Counted from the first letter of the stretch, positions 1 to 8,792 are shown. The stretch: 64,000 nt of DNA from Rhodobacteraceae bacterium QY30 (GCA_002356635.1 CP023454.1:310001-374000), one strand, 5' to 3'. Numbers and translations are program-made. The notes: generated by a model not told the origin, from the sequence alone.

Positions 1-73
1 TACGCGGTTCCGGGGCCGTCTGCCGGGGGTAGAGCCGATGCTGCGCGGGCGGGGCCTGCTGGACCCTGCCTAG
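1..73 (+). CDS. 3' end of an unidentified gene (partial)
   Basis: An open frame entering from the left edge ends in TAG at 71-73 and would encode a 23-residue arginine- and glycine-rich tail ending LLDPA. It converges on the metal exporter that starts on the opposite strand 6 bp later, which is a normal arrangement for a gene end. The visible part is too short to recognise a family, and it could be a chance frame in high-GC DNA. Confidence 0.3.
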   Translation, partial: TRFRGRLPGVEPMLRGRGLLDPA

Positions 74-78
74 GCCGC

Positions 79-972
79 TTAGGTTTCGCCCGCCACGTCC
101 TTGTGGATGATCACGTCGCACTGCGGATAGGTTTCAAGGATCTTGCGGCGCAGGCGGGCGCCGATGTCGTGCGCCTCGCGCAGGGACTGGTCGCCGTCCA
201 GTTCGATGTGGATGTGGACGAAGACCCGGCTACCGGCGGTGCGGGTCTTCAGGTCATGGAAGCCGCGAATGCCGGGGAAGGTGCGGGTGATGGCGGCGAT
301 GCCCTCCAGAACCTTGGTGTCGGCCGAGCGGTCCATCAGCGCGTCCCAGGCGCCCTTGCCGATGGACAAGGCGCCGTAGGCCAGCATCACGGCGGCGGCG
401 AGGGCAATGATGCTGTCCACCTGACCGATGCCGAACTGGCGCGAAATCCACAGGGCCGCGATGGCACCCAGCGTGGGCAGCAGGTCCGACAGGTAATGCA
501 GGCTGTCTGCGGCCACCACCTTGCTGCCGGTCCGGCGGGCGACGCGCCGCTGCCACAGCACCAGCGCGACGGTGAGCAGCATCGACACGACCATCACCAC
601 GATGCCGCGGCCCTGCGCCATCAGCGGCGCGGCCGTATCCGACTGCAGCCGGCCGATGGCCGCCCAGGCGATGACGCCGGCGGAAATCAGGATGAAGACC
701 GATTGCGCCAACGCGGTCAGATCCTCGACCGAGGTGTGGCCGAAGGCGTGATCTTCGTCCGCGGGGCGCGCGGCATAGATGACGGCCATCAGTCCGGCCA
801 GCGACATCATCATGTCCAGCGCGCTGTCGGCCAGCGATGCGGCCACCGACAGCGACTGCGTGGCCCCAAGCGCCCAGACCTTGAGCACCACAAGGATCAG
901 CGCCACACTGACCGAGGCGAGCGCGGCCGAGATGTTGAGCTTGCTGCTGCGGTCGGCGGATTGGACGGCCAT
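79..972 (-). CDS. cation diffusion facilitator (CDF) metal exporter
   Basis: A 297-residue inner-membrane protein of the CDF family, which exports divalent metals (Zn, Fe, Cd or similar) in exchange for protons. Seen: about six hydrophobic segments, a metal-site pair D49 and D53 in SLADSALD, and the second half-site H159/D163 in ADSLHYLSD. These four positions match the DD-HD tetrahedral site of the YiiP/FieF subgroup. The DHAFGH motif is at 74-79, and a C-terminal cytoplasmic domain of about 85 residues carries conserved HIHIELD-like strands. The ATG at 972 is preferred over the longer frame opening at 1029 because GGAGAG lies just upstream. The metal specificity cannot be read from sequence; FieF-like residues suggest Fe or Zn. 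Confidence 0.9.
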   Translation of the reverse strand: MAVQSADRSSKLNISAALASVSVALILVVLKVWALGATQSLSVAASLADSALDMMMSLAGLMAVIYAARPADEDHAFGHTSVEDLTALAQSVFILISAGVIAWAAIGRLQSDTAAPLMAQGRGIVVMVVSMLLTVALVLWQRRVARRTGSKVVAADSLHYLSDLLPTLGAIAALWISRQFGIGQVDSIIALAAAVMLAYGALSIGKGAWDALMDRSADTKVLEGIAAITRTFPGIRGFHDLKTRTAGSRVFVHIHIELDGDQSLREAHDIGARLRRKILETYPQCDVIIHKDVAGET

Positions 973-1044
973 CGGACTCTCCGGGCGGAATCGGAGCGAC
1001 CGAATACACCCCGCGACCCCCGATTTCAAACGGGCAGTTGGCGC

Positions 1045-1632
1045 CTATTCGCGGATTTCGTCCTTGTCGACGCCCCAGATGGCGGTCTTGGGAACCCAGC
1101 CGCGTTCCCCGCCGCCCGAGATCCGGCACCAGTCGATGCTGCACTCCTCAAGCCGGACGATGGCACCGTTTTCCGCCTTGGCCACAACGGCGGATTCGGC
1201 GCGCGGGCTGCTGTGCAGTTCCGCCATGTCGGCGGTGATCAGGGCCGTGCGCACCCCGGACAGAAGCGAGTAGTGGATCCATCCGCCCTGGCCATCCTTG
1301 TCCTCGACGCGGCGCCAATGCCCGAATTCGGCCGTGACGACTAGCGGCATGTCGCGGTGACGGAACACCCAGTCGATCCGGTGCGAAAGGCTGGGTCCGC
1401 GGCGGGCATTCCCTTCGCTTCCCTTCAGCGACACGTAGCGCGGCAGCGGCATGTTCGTGACGGGGCCGCGCCCGGGCAAGGGTGCGGCCTCTTCGGCCAG
1501 TTCGTCGACCGACGGTTCGGTGTCCGAGGTCGGCTCTTCCTGCGCCTGGGCCGGATGCCCCGCGCCAAGCGCGGCGGCGGCCGTCGCCACGGCAAAAAGG
1601 ATCGCCAGGAAGGGGCGGGTGGGGTAGGTCAT
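1045..1632 (-). CDS. exported SH3-domain protein
   Basis: A 195-residue protein with an N-terminal signal peptide (hydrophobic run, then AQA cleavage-type residues around 30). An acidic linker follows, then two bacterial SH3-like segments: one around 70-125 with RRGPSLSHRIDWVF, the other around 135-185 with LHSSPRAESAVVAK and GWVPKTAIWG. Such YgiM/COG3807-type proteins are periplasmic and are thought to bind peptidoglycan or other ligands. I chose ATG 1632 over the upstream frame because the signal peptide begins there. It is divergent from the dehydrogenase that follows. Function beyond the SH3 fold is unknown. Confidence 0.85.
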   Translation of the reverse strand: MTYPTRPFLAILFAVATAAAALGAGHPAQAQEEPTSDTEPSVDELAEEAAPLPGRGPVTNMPLPRYVSLKGSEGNARRGPSLSHRIDWVFRHRDMPLVVTAEFGHWRRVEDKDGQGGWIHYSLLSGVRTALITADMAELHSSPRAESAVVAKAENGAIVRLEECSIDWCRISGGGERGWVPKTAIWGVDKDEIRE

Positions 1633-1775
1633 CTGACTTGGCCTGCTTCTTCGGGGGGCGGCGCCCCGGTCGTGCCTCGGGCGGTCAATCGGCCGCGATT
1701 TTCGGGGCTTGTGGGATGCCTCGTTGCACTGCACTTTGCCATTGTGAATTGCCGCTGGAAAGAGAGGTGCGCCAC

Positions 1776-2765
1776 ATGAGGGGATCGGAACGTCTGAGTG
1801 TTGTCGTGACGCGACGCTTGCCTGATGCGGTTGAAAACCGCATGAAAGACCTGTTCGACGTGCAATTGCGCGATCCCGACACGCAGATGTCGCGGGATGA
1901 ACTGGCTTCGGCCATGCGGCAGGCCGATGTGCTGGTCCCGAGCCTGGGCGATCACATTGACGCGACCCTTCTGGCGCAGGCGGGCGAGCGGTTGAAACTG
2001 ATCGCCAACTATGGCGCGGGCGTCGACCATATCGACGTGACCTCGGCCCGCCAGCGCGGGATTCTGGTGTCGAACACGCCAGGTGTGGTGACGGAAGATA
2101 CCGCCGACATGGCGATGGCGCTGATTCTGGCGATTACCCGGCGCATCCCCGAAGGCCAGGCCGTGATGCAGGCCGGAACTTGGCAGGGCTGGGCCCCCAC
2201 CGCCTTCATGGGCGGGCGCGTCGGGGGGCGGCGTCTGGGGATCATCGGGATGGGACGGATCGGCCAGGCGGTGGCACGGCGGGCCAATGCGTTCGGGATG
2301 CAGGTCCACTATCACAACCGCAAACGGCTTCGCCCCGAGATCGAGGCGGAAACGCAGGCGACCTATTGGGAAAGCCTGGACCAGATGGTCAGCCGGATGG
2401 ACGTCATCTCGATCAACTGCCCGCACACGCCCTCGACCTTCCACCTGATGAACGCGCGGCGGTTGAAGCTTCTGAAACCAAGCGCCGTGATCGTCAACAC
2501 CTCGCGCGGCGAGGTGATCGACGAAAACGCCCTGACGCGGATGCTGCGTGCCGGAGAGATCGCCGGTGCGGGGCTGGACGTCTATGAGCGGGGGAGCGAG
2601 ATCAATCCGCGACTGCGTGAATTGCCCAATGTCGTGCTGCTGCCGCACATGGGTTCGGCCACCTTGGAAGCGCGCACCGAAATGGGTGAAAAGGTCATCA
2701 TCAACATCAAGACCTTTGCCGACGGTCACCGGCCGCCCGATCTGGTCGTTCCCGGCATGCTGTAA
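1776..2765 (+). CDS. D-isomer 2-hydroxyacid dehydrogenase (glyoxylate/hydroxypyruvate reductase type)
   Basis: A 329-residue cytoplasmic NAD(P)H-dependent dehydrogenase that reduces 2-oxoacids such as glyoxylate or hydroxypyruvate to D-2-hydroxyacids. Seen: the catalytic-domain motif NYGAGVDHID, the Rossmann signature GIIGMGRIGQ, the arginine in NTSRGEVID, and the catalytic histidine in LPHMGSAT. Length matches the GhrB/GyaR group. The ATG at 1776 has AGAGAGG at the right distance; a longer in-frame extension back to 1482 lacks codon support. It ends at a convergent hairpin. Exact substrate is not determinable. Confidence 0.9.
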   Translation: MRGSERLSVVVTRRLPDAVENRMKDLFDVQLRDPDTQMSRDELASAMRQADVLVPSLGDHIDATLLAQAGERLKLIANYGAGVDHIDVTSARQRGILVSNTPGVVTEDTADMAMALILAITRRIPEGQAVMQAGTWQGWAPTAFMGGRVGGRRLGIIGMGRIGQAVARRANAFGMQVHYHNRKRLRPEIEAETQATYWESLDQMVSRMDVISINCPHTPSTFHLMNARRLKLLKPSAVIVNTSRGEVIDENALTRMLRAGEIAGAGLDVYERGSEINPRLRELPNVVLLPHMGSATLEARTEMGEKVIINIKTFADGHRPPDLVVPGML

Positions 2766-2777
2766 TTCGCACGCAAA

Positions 2778-2803
2778 CAGGCCCGGAGACATCTCCGGGC
2801 CTG
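2778..2803. terminator. convergent transcription terminator
   Basis: Perfect inverted repeat CAGGCCCGGAG / CTCCGGGCCTG with a 4-base loop, followed on the plus strand by a T/C-rich stretch. It sits between the convergent hydroxyacid dehydrogenase and PRC-barrel genes. Confidence 0.75.
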
Positions 2804-2824
2804 TCTTCTTCCTTTCGGAAGCGT

Positions 2825-3688
2825 TTAGCCTTCGTATTTCGGCAGCGCCTTCAGCTGATCCTCGGTGGCATTGACCTGGACATGAGTGCCGCTGCCATCC
2901 GCGTCCGGAACAACGGTCAGCATGTCCTTGTTCAGGGCCACCCGATGTTCGCCGATGCCAAGGAAGCCGCCGACATCCACGATGAACGCGTTGATGTTCT
3001 GGCCATCGGTGGCCACGGCCGAAACTTCGCCGATGTCATTGCCGGCCGGATCGTAGACCCGGGTGCCCTTCCATTCGTCCGCAGTGCGGGCGGTGAAGTC
3101 CACGGCGCCCTGCGCCAGGTCCTTCACGGCAGCGCCGGTCGCGGCCGCGCCCGTGGCGACGGCGTTGGCCGTGCCCTCGGCGGCGTTGCCGACGGCCGTC
3201 GCGGCGTTGTCCATTGCCTTGGCCATGGCTTCGGTAAACTTCGGCGCGCTTTCAAGCTCGGCCTTGGTGCCTTTGAACACCAGGAAGTAGTTGTCGGGGC
3301 TGCTGCTGTCGGCCACGCGGTGGATCTGGGACAGGTCAACTGCCACGGTCTTTTCGCCAATCCCCAGGAAGCCGCCAACATCCACCAGAACGGCGTCCAC
3401 GCCGCCCGCAGGCGACAGGATCACGTCCGACACTTCGCCGATGTCATTCCAGTCCGGCGACTGGCCGGCGACCGGGTCGGTCCCCACGTCGTTTTCAGCG
3501 GTGTAGACCCGCTTGCCGATGAAGTGCGACGCCCGAATCCCGTGTTCAATGGTCGGCAGGAAGATCCCGCCCGGGGTGACGGCGGCACCTTGCGTCGTAG
3601 CGGTGCTTTCAGTGGTGGTTGCCGTCTGGGCCGAAACGGGGCCGACTGCCAGAAGGACCAGGGCGGTCGTTGCCAGAATGCGTTTCAT
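2825..3688 (-). CDS. exported protein with two PRC-barrel domains
   Basis: A 287-residue protein with a clear signal peptide (cleavage after VSA, about residue 20). Two PRC-barrel domains share the same strand pattern: the first is at roughly 55-130 with DIGEVSDV and VDVGGFLGIGEKTVA, the second at roughly 205-275 with DIGEVSAV and VDVGGFLGIGEHRVA. An Ala/Gly-rich low-complexity linker lies between them. PRC-barrels bind diverse ligands (RimM, photosynthetic reaction centre H subunit); exported duplicated forms are common in alphaproteobacteria and of unknown role. AGGAGTT precedes the start. Confidence 0.85.
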   Translation of the reverse strand: MKRILATTALVLLAVGPVSAQTATTTESTATTQGAAVTPGGIFLPTIEHGIRASHFIGKRVYTAENDVGTDPVAGQSPDWNDIGEVSDVILSPAGGVDAVLVDVGGFLGIGEKTVAVDLSQIHRVADSSSPDNYFLVFKGTKAELESAPKFTEAMAKAMDNAATAVGNAAEGTANAVATGAAATGAAVKDLAQGAVDFTARTADEWKGTRVYDPAGNDIGEVSAVATDGQNINAFIVDVGGFLGIGEHRVALNKDMLTVVPDADGSGTHVQVNATEDQLKALPKYEG

Positions 3689-4054
3689 GCTGAACTCCTG
3701 TATTCGTTGGTATCACGGTCGCGCAGGCACTGCGCTTGGACCGAGGCAGCTTCACACTGCTCGGGATCGAAACGACCCCTGGCGCGGCAGGGTTCCGGCC
3801 GCGGGCGGATGCGTCGTGGAGTGGCGGTCCAGGCCCATGCGCCCTGGGCGTCTTTTAGCCGATCGTTCGGCGGGTTCCCGCGAATGGGGCGTTTCCACGC
3901 TTTTCTGGCTGAACCTTGGGCCAAGGCAGGACGGGGATGCCGCAACTGGCCACCGTGCATGTCGTATTTGAAACGGAACAGGTCGGCGGGGCCTTTCTGC
4001 AAAATCGGCGCTCTGGCAGATAGGGGCTGAATCTGAGGCAGAGGGAGGCCACCG
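3689..4054. other. 366-bp divergent intergenic region
   Basis: Region between the divergent PRC-barrel and flavoprotein genes. No frame with convincing codon use and no RNA gene was recognised. It must hold both promoters, but I could not identify matching -35/-10 pairs. The last 25 bp carry a strong ribosome binding site, GAGGGAGG, for the flavoprotein. Confidence 0.5.
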
Positions 4055-6553
4055 ATGAAAACCCACGTCAAGGCTCTGGTCGTCGGCGGCGGTGCCGTCG
4101 GAACAGGGATCGCCTATCACCTTGCGAAAGCAGGCTGGGACACCATGCTGCTGGAGCGGGACGAACTGACATCCGGTTCGACCTGGCACGCGGCGGGCCT
4201 GCTGCCGCTGTTCAACATGTCCTATGCGACGACCCACATCCACAAATACTCGGTCGATTTCTACAAGGGGCTTGAGGCGGAAACCGGGCTGAATGCCGGG
4301 TTCTCGATCTGCGGCAACCTGCGGATGGCGCAGACCGATGCGCGAATGGACGAATACATGCTGTATTCGTCGGTCGCGGAAACCGCTGGCGTCTACCATG
4401 AATTCCTGACGCCCGCCCAGATCAAGGAACGCTGGCCGCTGGTCCGAACCGAAGACCTGAAGGGCGCGCTGTTCCACCCGCAGGACGGCTACATCAACCC
4501 CGCCGACGTGACGCAGGCGATGGCCAAGGGCGCGCGTCAGCACGGCGCCACGATCGAGCGCAAGTGGCAGGTCGATGGCTACCGCTGGACCGGGTCGGAA
4601 TGGATCGTCAGCGTCACGAAGATGGTCGAACAGGGCGGCAACCTTGTCCCGTCCGACGAGAAGACAGAAATCCGGGCCGAACACGTCGTCACGGCGACCG
4701 GCAACCACGCGCAGCGCACCGCGCGTCTGCTGGGCGTCAAGATTCCGGCGATTCCGGTCGAACACCAGTATATCGTGACCGAGCCCGACCCGGCGCTGGT
4801 GGCCTGGCGCAAGGAAGGCAATGCCGAACACCCGGTGCTGCGCGATGCCGATGCCAAATGGTATGTCCGCGAAGAACGCGGCGGCTGGATCCTTGGGCCC
4901 TATGAACGCAACGCCCCGGCGCGGTTCCTGTATGACGTGCCGCAGTCCTTCCGCGCCGACCTGTTCCCGCTGGATCTGGAACGGATCGAGGCGGAATACA
5001 TGTCGATGATCCACCGTATCCCGTCATCGGAATCGGTGGGCCTGAAGGACGATTTCAACGGCCCGATCTGCTACACGCCCGACGGCAACCCGCTGGTCGG
5101 TCCGGTTCCGGGCCTGCGCAACATGTGGATCGCCGAAGGCTTCAGCTTCGGCATCACGGCGGCGGGCGGCACCGGCTATTACCTGGCGCAGATGATGGTC
5201 AATGGTGAAGCCGAGATCGACATGGCAAGCCTGGATCCGCGGCGCTACGGGTCGTGGATGACCACCGAATATGCGGCCCGCAAGAACGAGGAATCCTACG
5301 AGCACGTCTTCATCCTGCACCACCCGGACGAGGAACGCGAAGCGTGCCGCCCCTTGCGCACCTCGCCGGCCTATGACCGTCAGAAGAAGCGCGGCGCGCA
5401 GTTCGGTCAGGTCAATGGCTGGGATCGCCCGAACTACTACGGTCCCCTGGATGCGCCGGCGGACTTTGACCACAACGCCCGCAGCTTCCGTCGGGGCGGC
5501 TGGTGGCAGTATGCGGTGGACGAGGCGAAAGCCATTCGTGAAACCGCGGGCCTGATCGACGCCACCGCCTTCACCAAGCATGTGGTGCGCGGCCCGGGCG
5601 CGACGGCGTTCCTGGACTGGTTCACCTGCAACGCGCTGCCGAAGGTCGGCCGGATCAACCTGACCTATGCGCTGACCCCCACCGGCACGACGCGGACGGA
5701 ATACACCATCGTCCGCAATGGCGAGAACGACTACTATCTCGTCTCGGCCGGGGCCTGGACGGCTTATGACGCCGACTACCTGCGCAAATGCGCCGAGGAC
5801 AAGGCGCCCGAGTTCGGCTACATCGAGATCCACGATGTCACCACGCAGTGGGGCGTCTTCGCCATCGCAGGGCCGAACGCGCGCCGCATCCTGCGCGAGA
5901 TCGTCAAGGACGCCGATCCCGACACGGTTCTGGGCAACAAGCGCTTCCCCTGGCTTTCGGCGCGCAAAATCGAACTGGGGATGTGCCCGGTCAACGCGAT
6001 CCGCGTGGCCTATACCGGTGAACTGGGCTGGGAACTTCACCACCCGATCGAGATGCAGAACTACCTGTTCGACCAGCTGATGGCGGCGGGCGAAAAGCAC
6101 GGGTTGAAGCTGGTGGGCGCGCGGGCGCAGAACTGGCTGCGGCAGGAAAAATCCTACCGCGCCTTTGGCACCGAACTGGGCCGCGATGCGACCCCGCTGG
6201 AAGCCGGGCTGGACCGCTTTGTCGATCTGTCGAAGGACTTCCAGGGCAAGCAGGCGATGCTGGACACCGGCGTGCGCGCGATGTGCGTGACGCTGCTGAT
6301 CGACGGGCCGTCGGACACCGATCCCTGGGGCAAGGAAGCGCTGATCCTGGACGGTGAAAAGGTTGGACGTCTGACCTCGGGCGGGTATTCGGTGGCCTTC
6401 GGCAAGCAGATCGGCATGGGCTATGTCCGCCCCGACCTGGCGAAGCCGGGAACGAAGCTGCAGGTGCGGATGCTGCGGCAGCTGTTCGATGCGGTCGTGA
6501 CGGAAGACAGCCCGTTTGACCCGACGAACGCCCGGATCCGCATCGACGGCTGA
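4055..6553 (+). CDS. dimethylglycine/sarcosine dehydrogenase-like FAD and folate oxidoreductase
   Basis: An 832-residue two-part enzyme. The N-terminal DAO-type FAD domain (1 to about 400) opens with VVGGGAVGTG. It carries GSTWHAAGL with H45, equivalent to the histidine that covalently binds FAD in dimethylglycine dehydrogenase. From about 430 to the end is a GcvT/aminomethyltransferase-like region that in characterised relatives binds tetrahydrofolate and takes the oxidised one-carbon unit; TGELGWELH and GRLTSGGYS are typical. Family knowledge points to oxidative N-demethylation of a methylated glycine or a related amine in one-carbon metabolism. The substrate is inferred only. It stands alone between divergent and convergent neighbours with its own terminator. 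Confidence 0.85.
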   Translation: MKTHVKALVVGGGAVGTGIAYHLAKAGWDTMLLERDELTSGSTWHAAGLLPLFNMSYATTHIHKYSVDFYKGLEAETGLNAGFSICGNLRMAQTDARMDEYMLYSSVAETAGVYHEFLTPAQIKERWPLVRTEDLKGALFHPQDGYINPADVTQAMAKGARQHGATIERKWQVDGYRWTGSEWIVSVTKMVEQGGNLVPSDEKTEIRAEHVVTATGNHAQRTARLLGVKIPAIPVEHQYIVTEPDPALVAWRKEGNAEHPVLRDADAKWYVREERGGWILGPYERNAPARFLYDVPQSFRADLFPLDLERIEAEYMSMIHRIPSSESVGLKDDFNGPICYTPDGNPLVGPVPGLRNMWIAEGFSFGITAAGGTGYYLAQMMVNGEAEIDMASLDPRRYGSWMTTEYAARKNEESYEHVFILHHPDEEREACRPLRTSPAYDRQKKRGAQFGQVNGWDRPNYYGPLDAPADFDHNARSFRRGGWWQYAVDEAKAIRETAGLIDATAFTKHVVRGPGATAFLDWFTCNALPKVGRINLTYALTPTGTTRTEYTIVRNGENDYYLVSAGAWTAYDADYLRKCAEDKAPEFGYIEIHDVTTQWGVFAIAGPNARRILREIVKDADPDTVLGNKRFPWLSARKIELGMCPVNAIRVAYTGELGWELHHPIEMQNYLFDQLMAAGEKHGLKLVGARAQNWLRQEKSYRAFGTELGRDATPLEAGLDRFVDLSKDFQGKQAMLDTGVRAMCVTLLIDGPSDTDPWGKEALILDGEKVGRLTSGGYSVAFGKQIGMGYVRPDLAKPGTKLQVRMLRQLFDAVVTEDSPFDPTNARIRIDG

Positions 6554-6570
6554 TCCGCCGGGACATAAAG

Positions 6571-6597
6571 AAAAGGGGCCGTTCGCGGCCCCTTTTT
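6571..6597. terminator. bidirectional intrinsic terminator
   Basis: Stem GGGGCCG / CGGCCCC with a TTCG tetraloop, flanked by A4 on the left and T5 on the right. It can therefore terminate both the flavoprotein gene and the convergent lysozyme gene. Confidence 0.9.
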
Positions 6598-6599
6598 CG

Positions 6600-7397
6600 T
6601 TACAGCTGGCGGTTTCGCAACCACTCCGCCCATTCGCCTTGCGACCCTGCGAAGGTGTTGATGTCGGCCCGTCCAGGAATGCCGGGGACAAGACCGGTGC
6701 CAGTATACTGCCAGAAGGTCCAGTCCTGCCCGTCATAGATCTTGTCGGGGTGTCCCGCGACGGACCGCAGCCAGAAGTCCGCGCCATCGACCTTCCACAA
6801 CTGGTTGTCGCGGTAGAAGTCGATGGATGTGTAGATGATCGGCCGCTGGCCATAGTGGCGTGCGACGATGGCCAGGAAGGTCTGCGCTTCTGCCCGGACT
6901 TGCGCTGCGGGCGGGCGCAGGGTGCAGGTCGGTGAAAACGGCGTCCATTCGATGTCCAGGACCGGGGGCAGGGCACCCGCCGTCCGGGGCACGTTGTTGA
7001 TGAACCAGCGCGCCTGTTCGGCGGCAGGCCGGCAATGGTAGTAGAAATGGTAGGCCCCACGCGGCACGCCTGCTGCTGCGGCGCCCGACCAGTGATCGCG
7101 GAACATCGGATCAAGGTTCTCGCCGCCCTCGGTCGCCTTGATGAAGGCAAAGCCCACGCCGTTGTCGCGCGCCACCGGCCAGTCGATCCGGGTCTGATAG
7201 CGCGACACGTCGACGCCGTGCACCGGATAGCGATGCGGACCGTGGCGTCCGAAATCATGGGGTGAGGCATCGTCGAAGTTGATCCGACCGGGCAGGGCCG
7301 TCAGGGCGGGCGCCCCTTCCAGCCGCGAGGCCGGACGCCCGCAGGCCGCTAGCGCCAGAACCAGACCCAAGGCCAGCATGGCCGTGCCCTTCCGCAT
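6600..7397 (-). CDS. GH25-family lysozyme lipoprotein
   Basis: A 265-residue protein with a lipoprotein signal (LALAAC, lipidated Cys about residue 19) and a glycoside hydrolase family 25 domain from about 58 to 260. Seen: GVDVSRYQ at the first strand, FIKATEGG, and PVLDIEW supplying the catalytic Asp/Glu pair. FWQYTGTG and a C-terminal DIN strand complete the barrel. GH25 enzymes cleave the N-acetylmuramic acid to N-acetylglucosamine bond of peptidoglycan, so a lipid-anchored enzyme would work at the envelope. It may be a housekeeping murein hydrolase or one aimed at competitors; nothing in the neighbourhood decides this. Confidence 0.88.
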   Translation of the reverse strand: MRKGTAMLALGLVLALAACGRPASRLEGAPALTALPGRINFDDASPHDFGRHGPHRYPVHGVDVSRYQTRIDWPVARDNGVGFAFIKATEGGENLDPMFRDHWSGAAAAGVPRGAYHFYYHCRPAAEQARWFINNVPRTAGALPPVLDIEWTPFSPTCTLRPPAAQVRAEAQTFLAIVARHYGQRPIIYTSIDFYRDNQLWKVDGADFWLRSVAGHPDKIYDGQDWTFWQYTGTGLVPGIPGRADINTFAGSQGEWAEWLRNRQL

Positions 7398-7912
7398 CTT
7401 CCTGTCCCCCGAATGTCATGCTTGTTGTCCGCGTTCTAGACGGCGACGCGGGCCGCTGTCACGGACGAAAGCGGCCGCGACGCGGCTGTAACGAAACCTC
7501 TGGCACCCTCCGGCAAAGGAGCGCCGACGCCGGCCCGACGGTCCATCCTGTCGGGCAGGCATTGGGCGTCAGCCGCGCCCGTTCCGGACATCGGCCCGGG
7601 GGCCGAATCAGCCTGCGCGGATGGGGCAACGCACGCAACCAGAGGTGGATTCGGGCGGTAGGCCAGGGAACCGGAAAGGGAACTGTTGCAGCTTTCGCGC
7701 TGCTTTCGCGGTTGGAAAAATTTGTTTCGCCGGCAGTGGTGCCGCCCCATCAATGTCTTGGCTTTGACGCGCCGACACCGGAAAGCGGCCAAGGTTCGGA
7801 CACACATGCGGTAGAAACTCTTAACTACGCCGGTTTTAAGGCAGAAGCGTCCACACACCGCCCTGTCCGAGCCGATCCCTGGAACCGCACACACACAGGT
7901 GAGAGACCGCAA
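7398..7912. other. 515-bp intergenic region
   Basis: Between the divergent lysozyme gene and a 51-residue small gene. Frames here have poor codon use and no recognisable product. The right third (about 7720-7900) is AT-richer and probably contains the promoter of the small gene. No RNA gene was recognised. Confidence 0.4.
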
Positions 7913-8068
7913 ATGACTGACATGATTGAAAAAGCCCGTCTTGGCCGCATGAATGCCCTGGCGCTGCGCGCAGCCGCCGATGCCCGCATCCGGACATCCG
8001 ACCGCCGCGAACTGATCACATTCATTTCCAGCCGCGCGCGCCAGCAGGCAAATTCGACGCTGGTCTGA
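7913..8068 (+). CDS. small basic protein of unknown function (51 aa)
   Basis: Frame beginning ATG at 7913 with AGGTGAG upstream and ending TGA at 8066-8068. It is preceded by an AT-richer region and followed by a strong hairpin with a T-rich tail, so it looks like an independently transcribed unit. The product is highly charged, arginine-rich and probably helical (RAAADARIRTSDRREL), with no membrane segment, signal peptide or cysteine. I do not recognise a family. The Usp gene and its FNR box follow but are separated by the terminator. Confidence 0.5.
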   Translation: MTDMIEKARLGRMNALALRAAADARIRTSDRRELITFISSRARQQANSTLV

Positions 8069-8125
8069 GGATTATCCGCCACCGGTCGCGCCCCGATCGG
8101 GCGCGACCCGGCTTGGCCCATTCGG

Positions 8126-8162
8126 AAAGGTGCGTGGCGACACGCACCTTTCGTGTTTCTTG
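8126..8162 (+). terminator. intrinsic terminator after small gene
   Basis: Inverted repeat AAAGGTGCGTG / CACGCACCTTT with a GCGA loop, followed by TCGTGTTTCTT. A second hairpin with arms GTCGCGCC / GGCGCGAC lies just upstream, around 8085-8107. Confidence 0.75.
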
Positions 8163-8238
8163 CCACAATTCAAGGGTGGCCTTTTTGCGGCATGGTCCCT
8201 ACCCTCGATAATAAGTTTTCACTCACGGGCAAATTTTT

Positions 8239-8252
8239 TTGATACATATCAA
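8239..8252 (+). promoter_or_regulatory. FNR/FnrL-type binding site
   Basis: TTGAT-ACAT-ATCAA is an exact match to the FNR consensus TTGAT-N4-ATCAA. Its centre (8245.5) lies 41.5 bp before 8287, and a plausible -10 hexamer TCTAAC is at 8274-8279. This is the geometry of a class II FNR-activated promoter for the universal stress gene starting at 8311. In Rhodobacteraceae the factor would be FnrL or a Dnr/NnrR relative; which one cannot be read from the site. Confidence 0.75.
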
Positions 8253-8310
8253 CGCGGACTTTGTGCCGAACCTCTAACCAGAACAATGCTCGAACCAGGG
8301 AGAGACTGAG

Positions 8311-8724
8311 ATGACGATGAAAATCCTGTGCCCCGTCGATGGTACCGCGCACGCGGAACAGGCGATCTCCACCGCCGTGGACCTGGCGCTGAAATACGGT
8401 GCCTCGCTGACGGTCTGCACCGTCAACGTGGCCCACGGCGGCGGACGCGGCGTGACGATCCCGCACTGGACCGACGAGGAAGTCACCGAAATCCTGGACA
8501 AGGCCGAGGCCGATGCCCGTGCCGCCGGGGCGACCGAGGTTCACCGCGCCATCGTCACCAGCCGGGAAGCCGCTGCAGGCATCGTTGGTTATGCCGAAAC
8601 CGAGGACTTCGACCACATCGTCATGGGCACGGGTGACAAGCGCGGCCTGTCGCGGCTGATGCTGGGCTCGGTGGCCGCGGATGTCGCTGGCCGCGCGCAT
8701 TGCACGGTAACGATCGCGCGCTGA
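8311..8724 (+). CDS. universal stress protein (UspA family)
   Basis: A 137-residue single-domain Usp. Seen: the N-terminal KILCPVDGTAHAE strand-loop, the central HIVMGTGDKRG segment and the terminal LMLGSVAADV...CTVTIAR strand. The glycine-rich nucleotide loop resembles, but does not exactly match, the ATP-binding G-x2-G-x9-G-S pattern, so ATP binding is uncertain. Usp proteins act in the cytoplasm during stress or growth arrest. The upstream FNR-type site implies induction when oxygen is low, a known pattern for some Usp genes. A GGCGGGA hairpin follows. Confidence 0.9.
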   Translation: MTMKILCPVDGTAHAEQAISTAVDLALKYGASLTVCTVNVAHGGGRGVTIPHWTDEEVTEILDKAEADARAAGATEVHRAIVTSREAAAGIVGYAETEDFDHIVMGTGDKRGLSRLMLGSVAADVAGRAHCTVTIAR

Positions 8725-8792
8725 AATTGCTGCAGCGGGACGTATTCACGAACTTGAATTTGTCCTGCTGCCTTGCTACCTCTCAATCAGGT

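Noticed and set aside
7436-7912. 158-codon minus-strand frame in the intergenic region
   Set aside because: No ribosome binding site or domain, and composition typical of non-coding complement; it covers the AT-richer presumed promoter.
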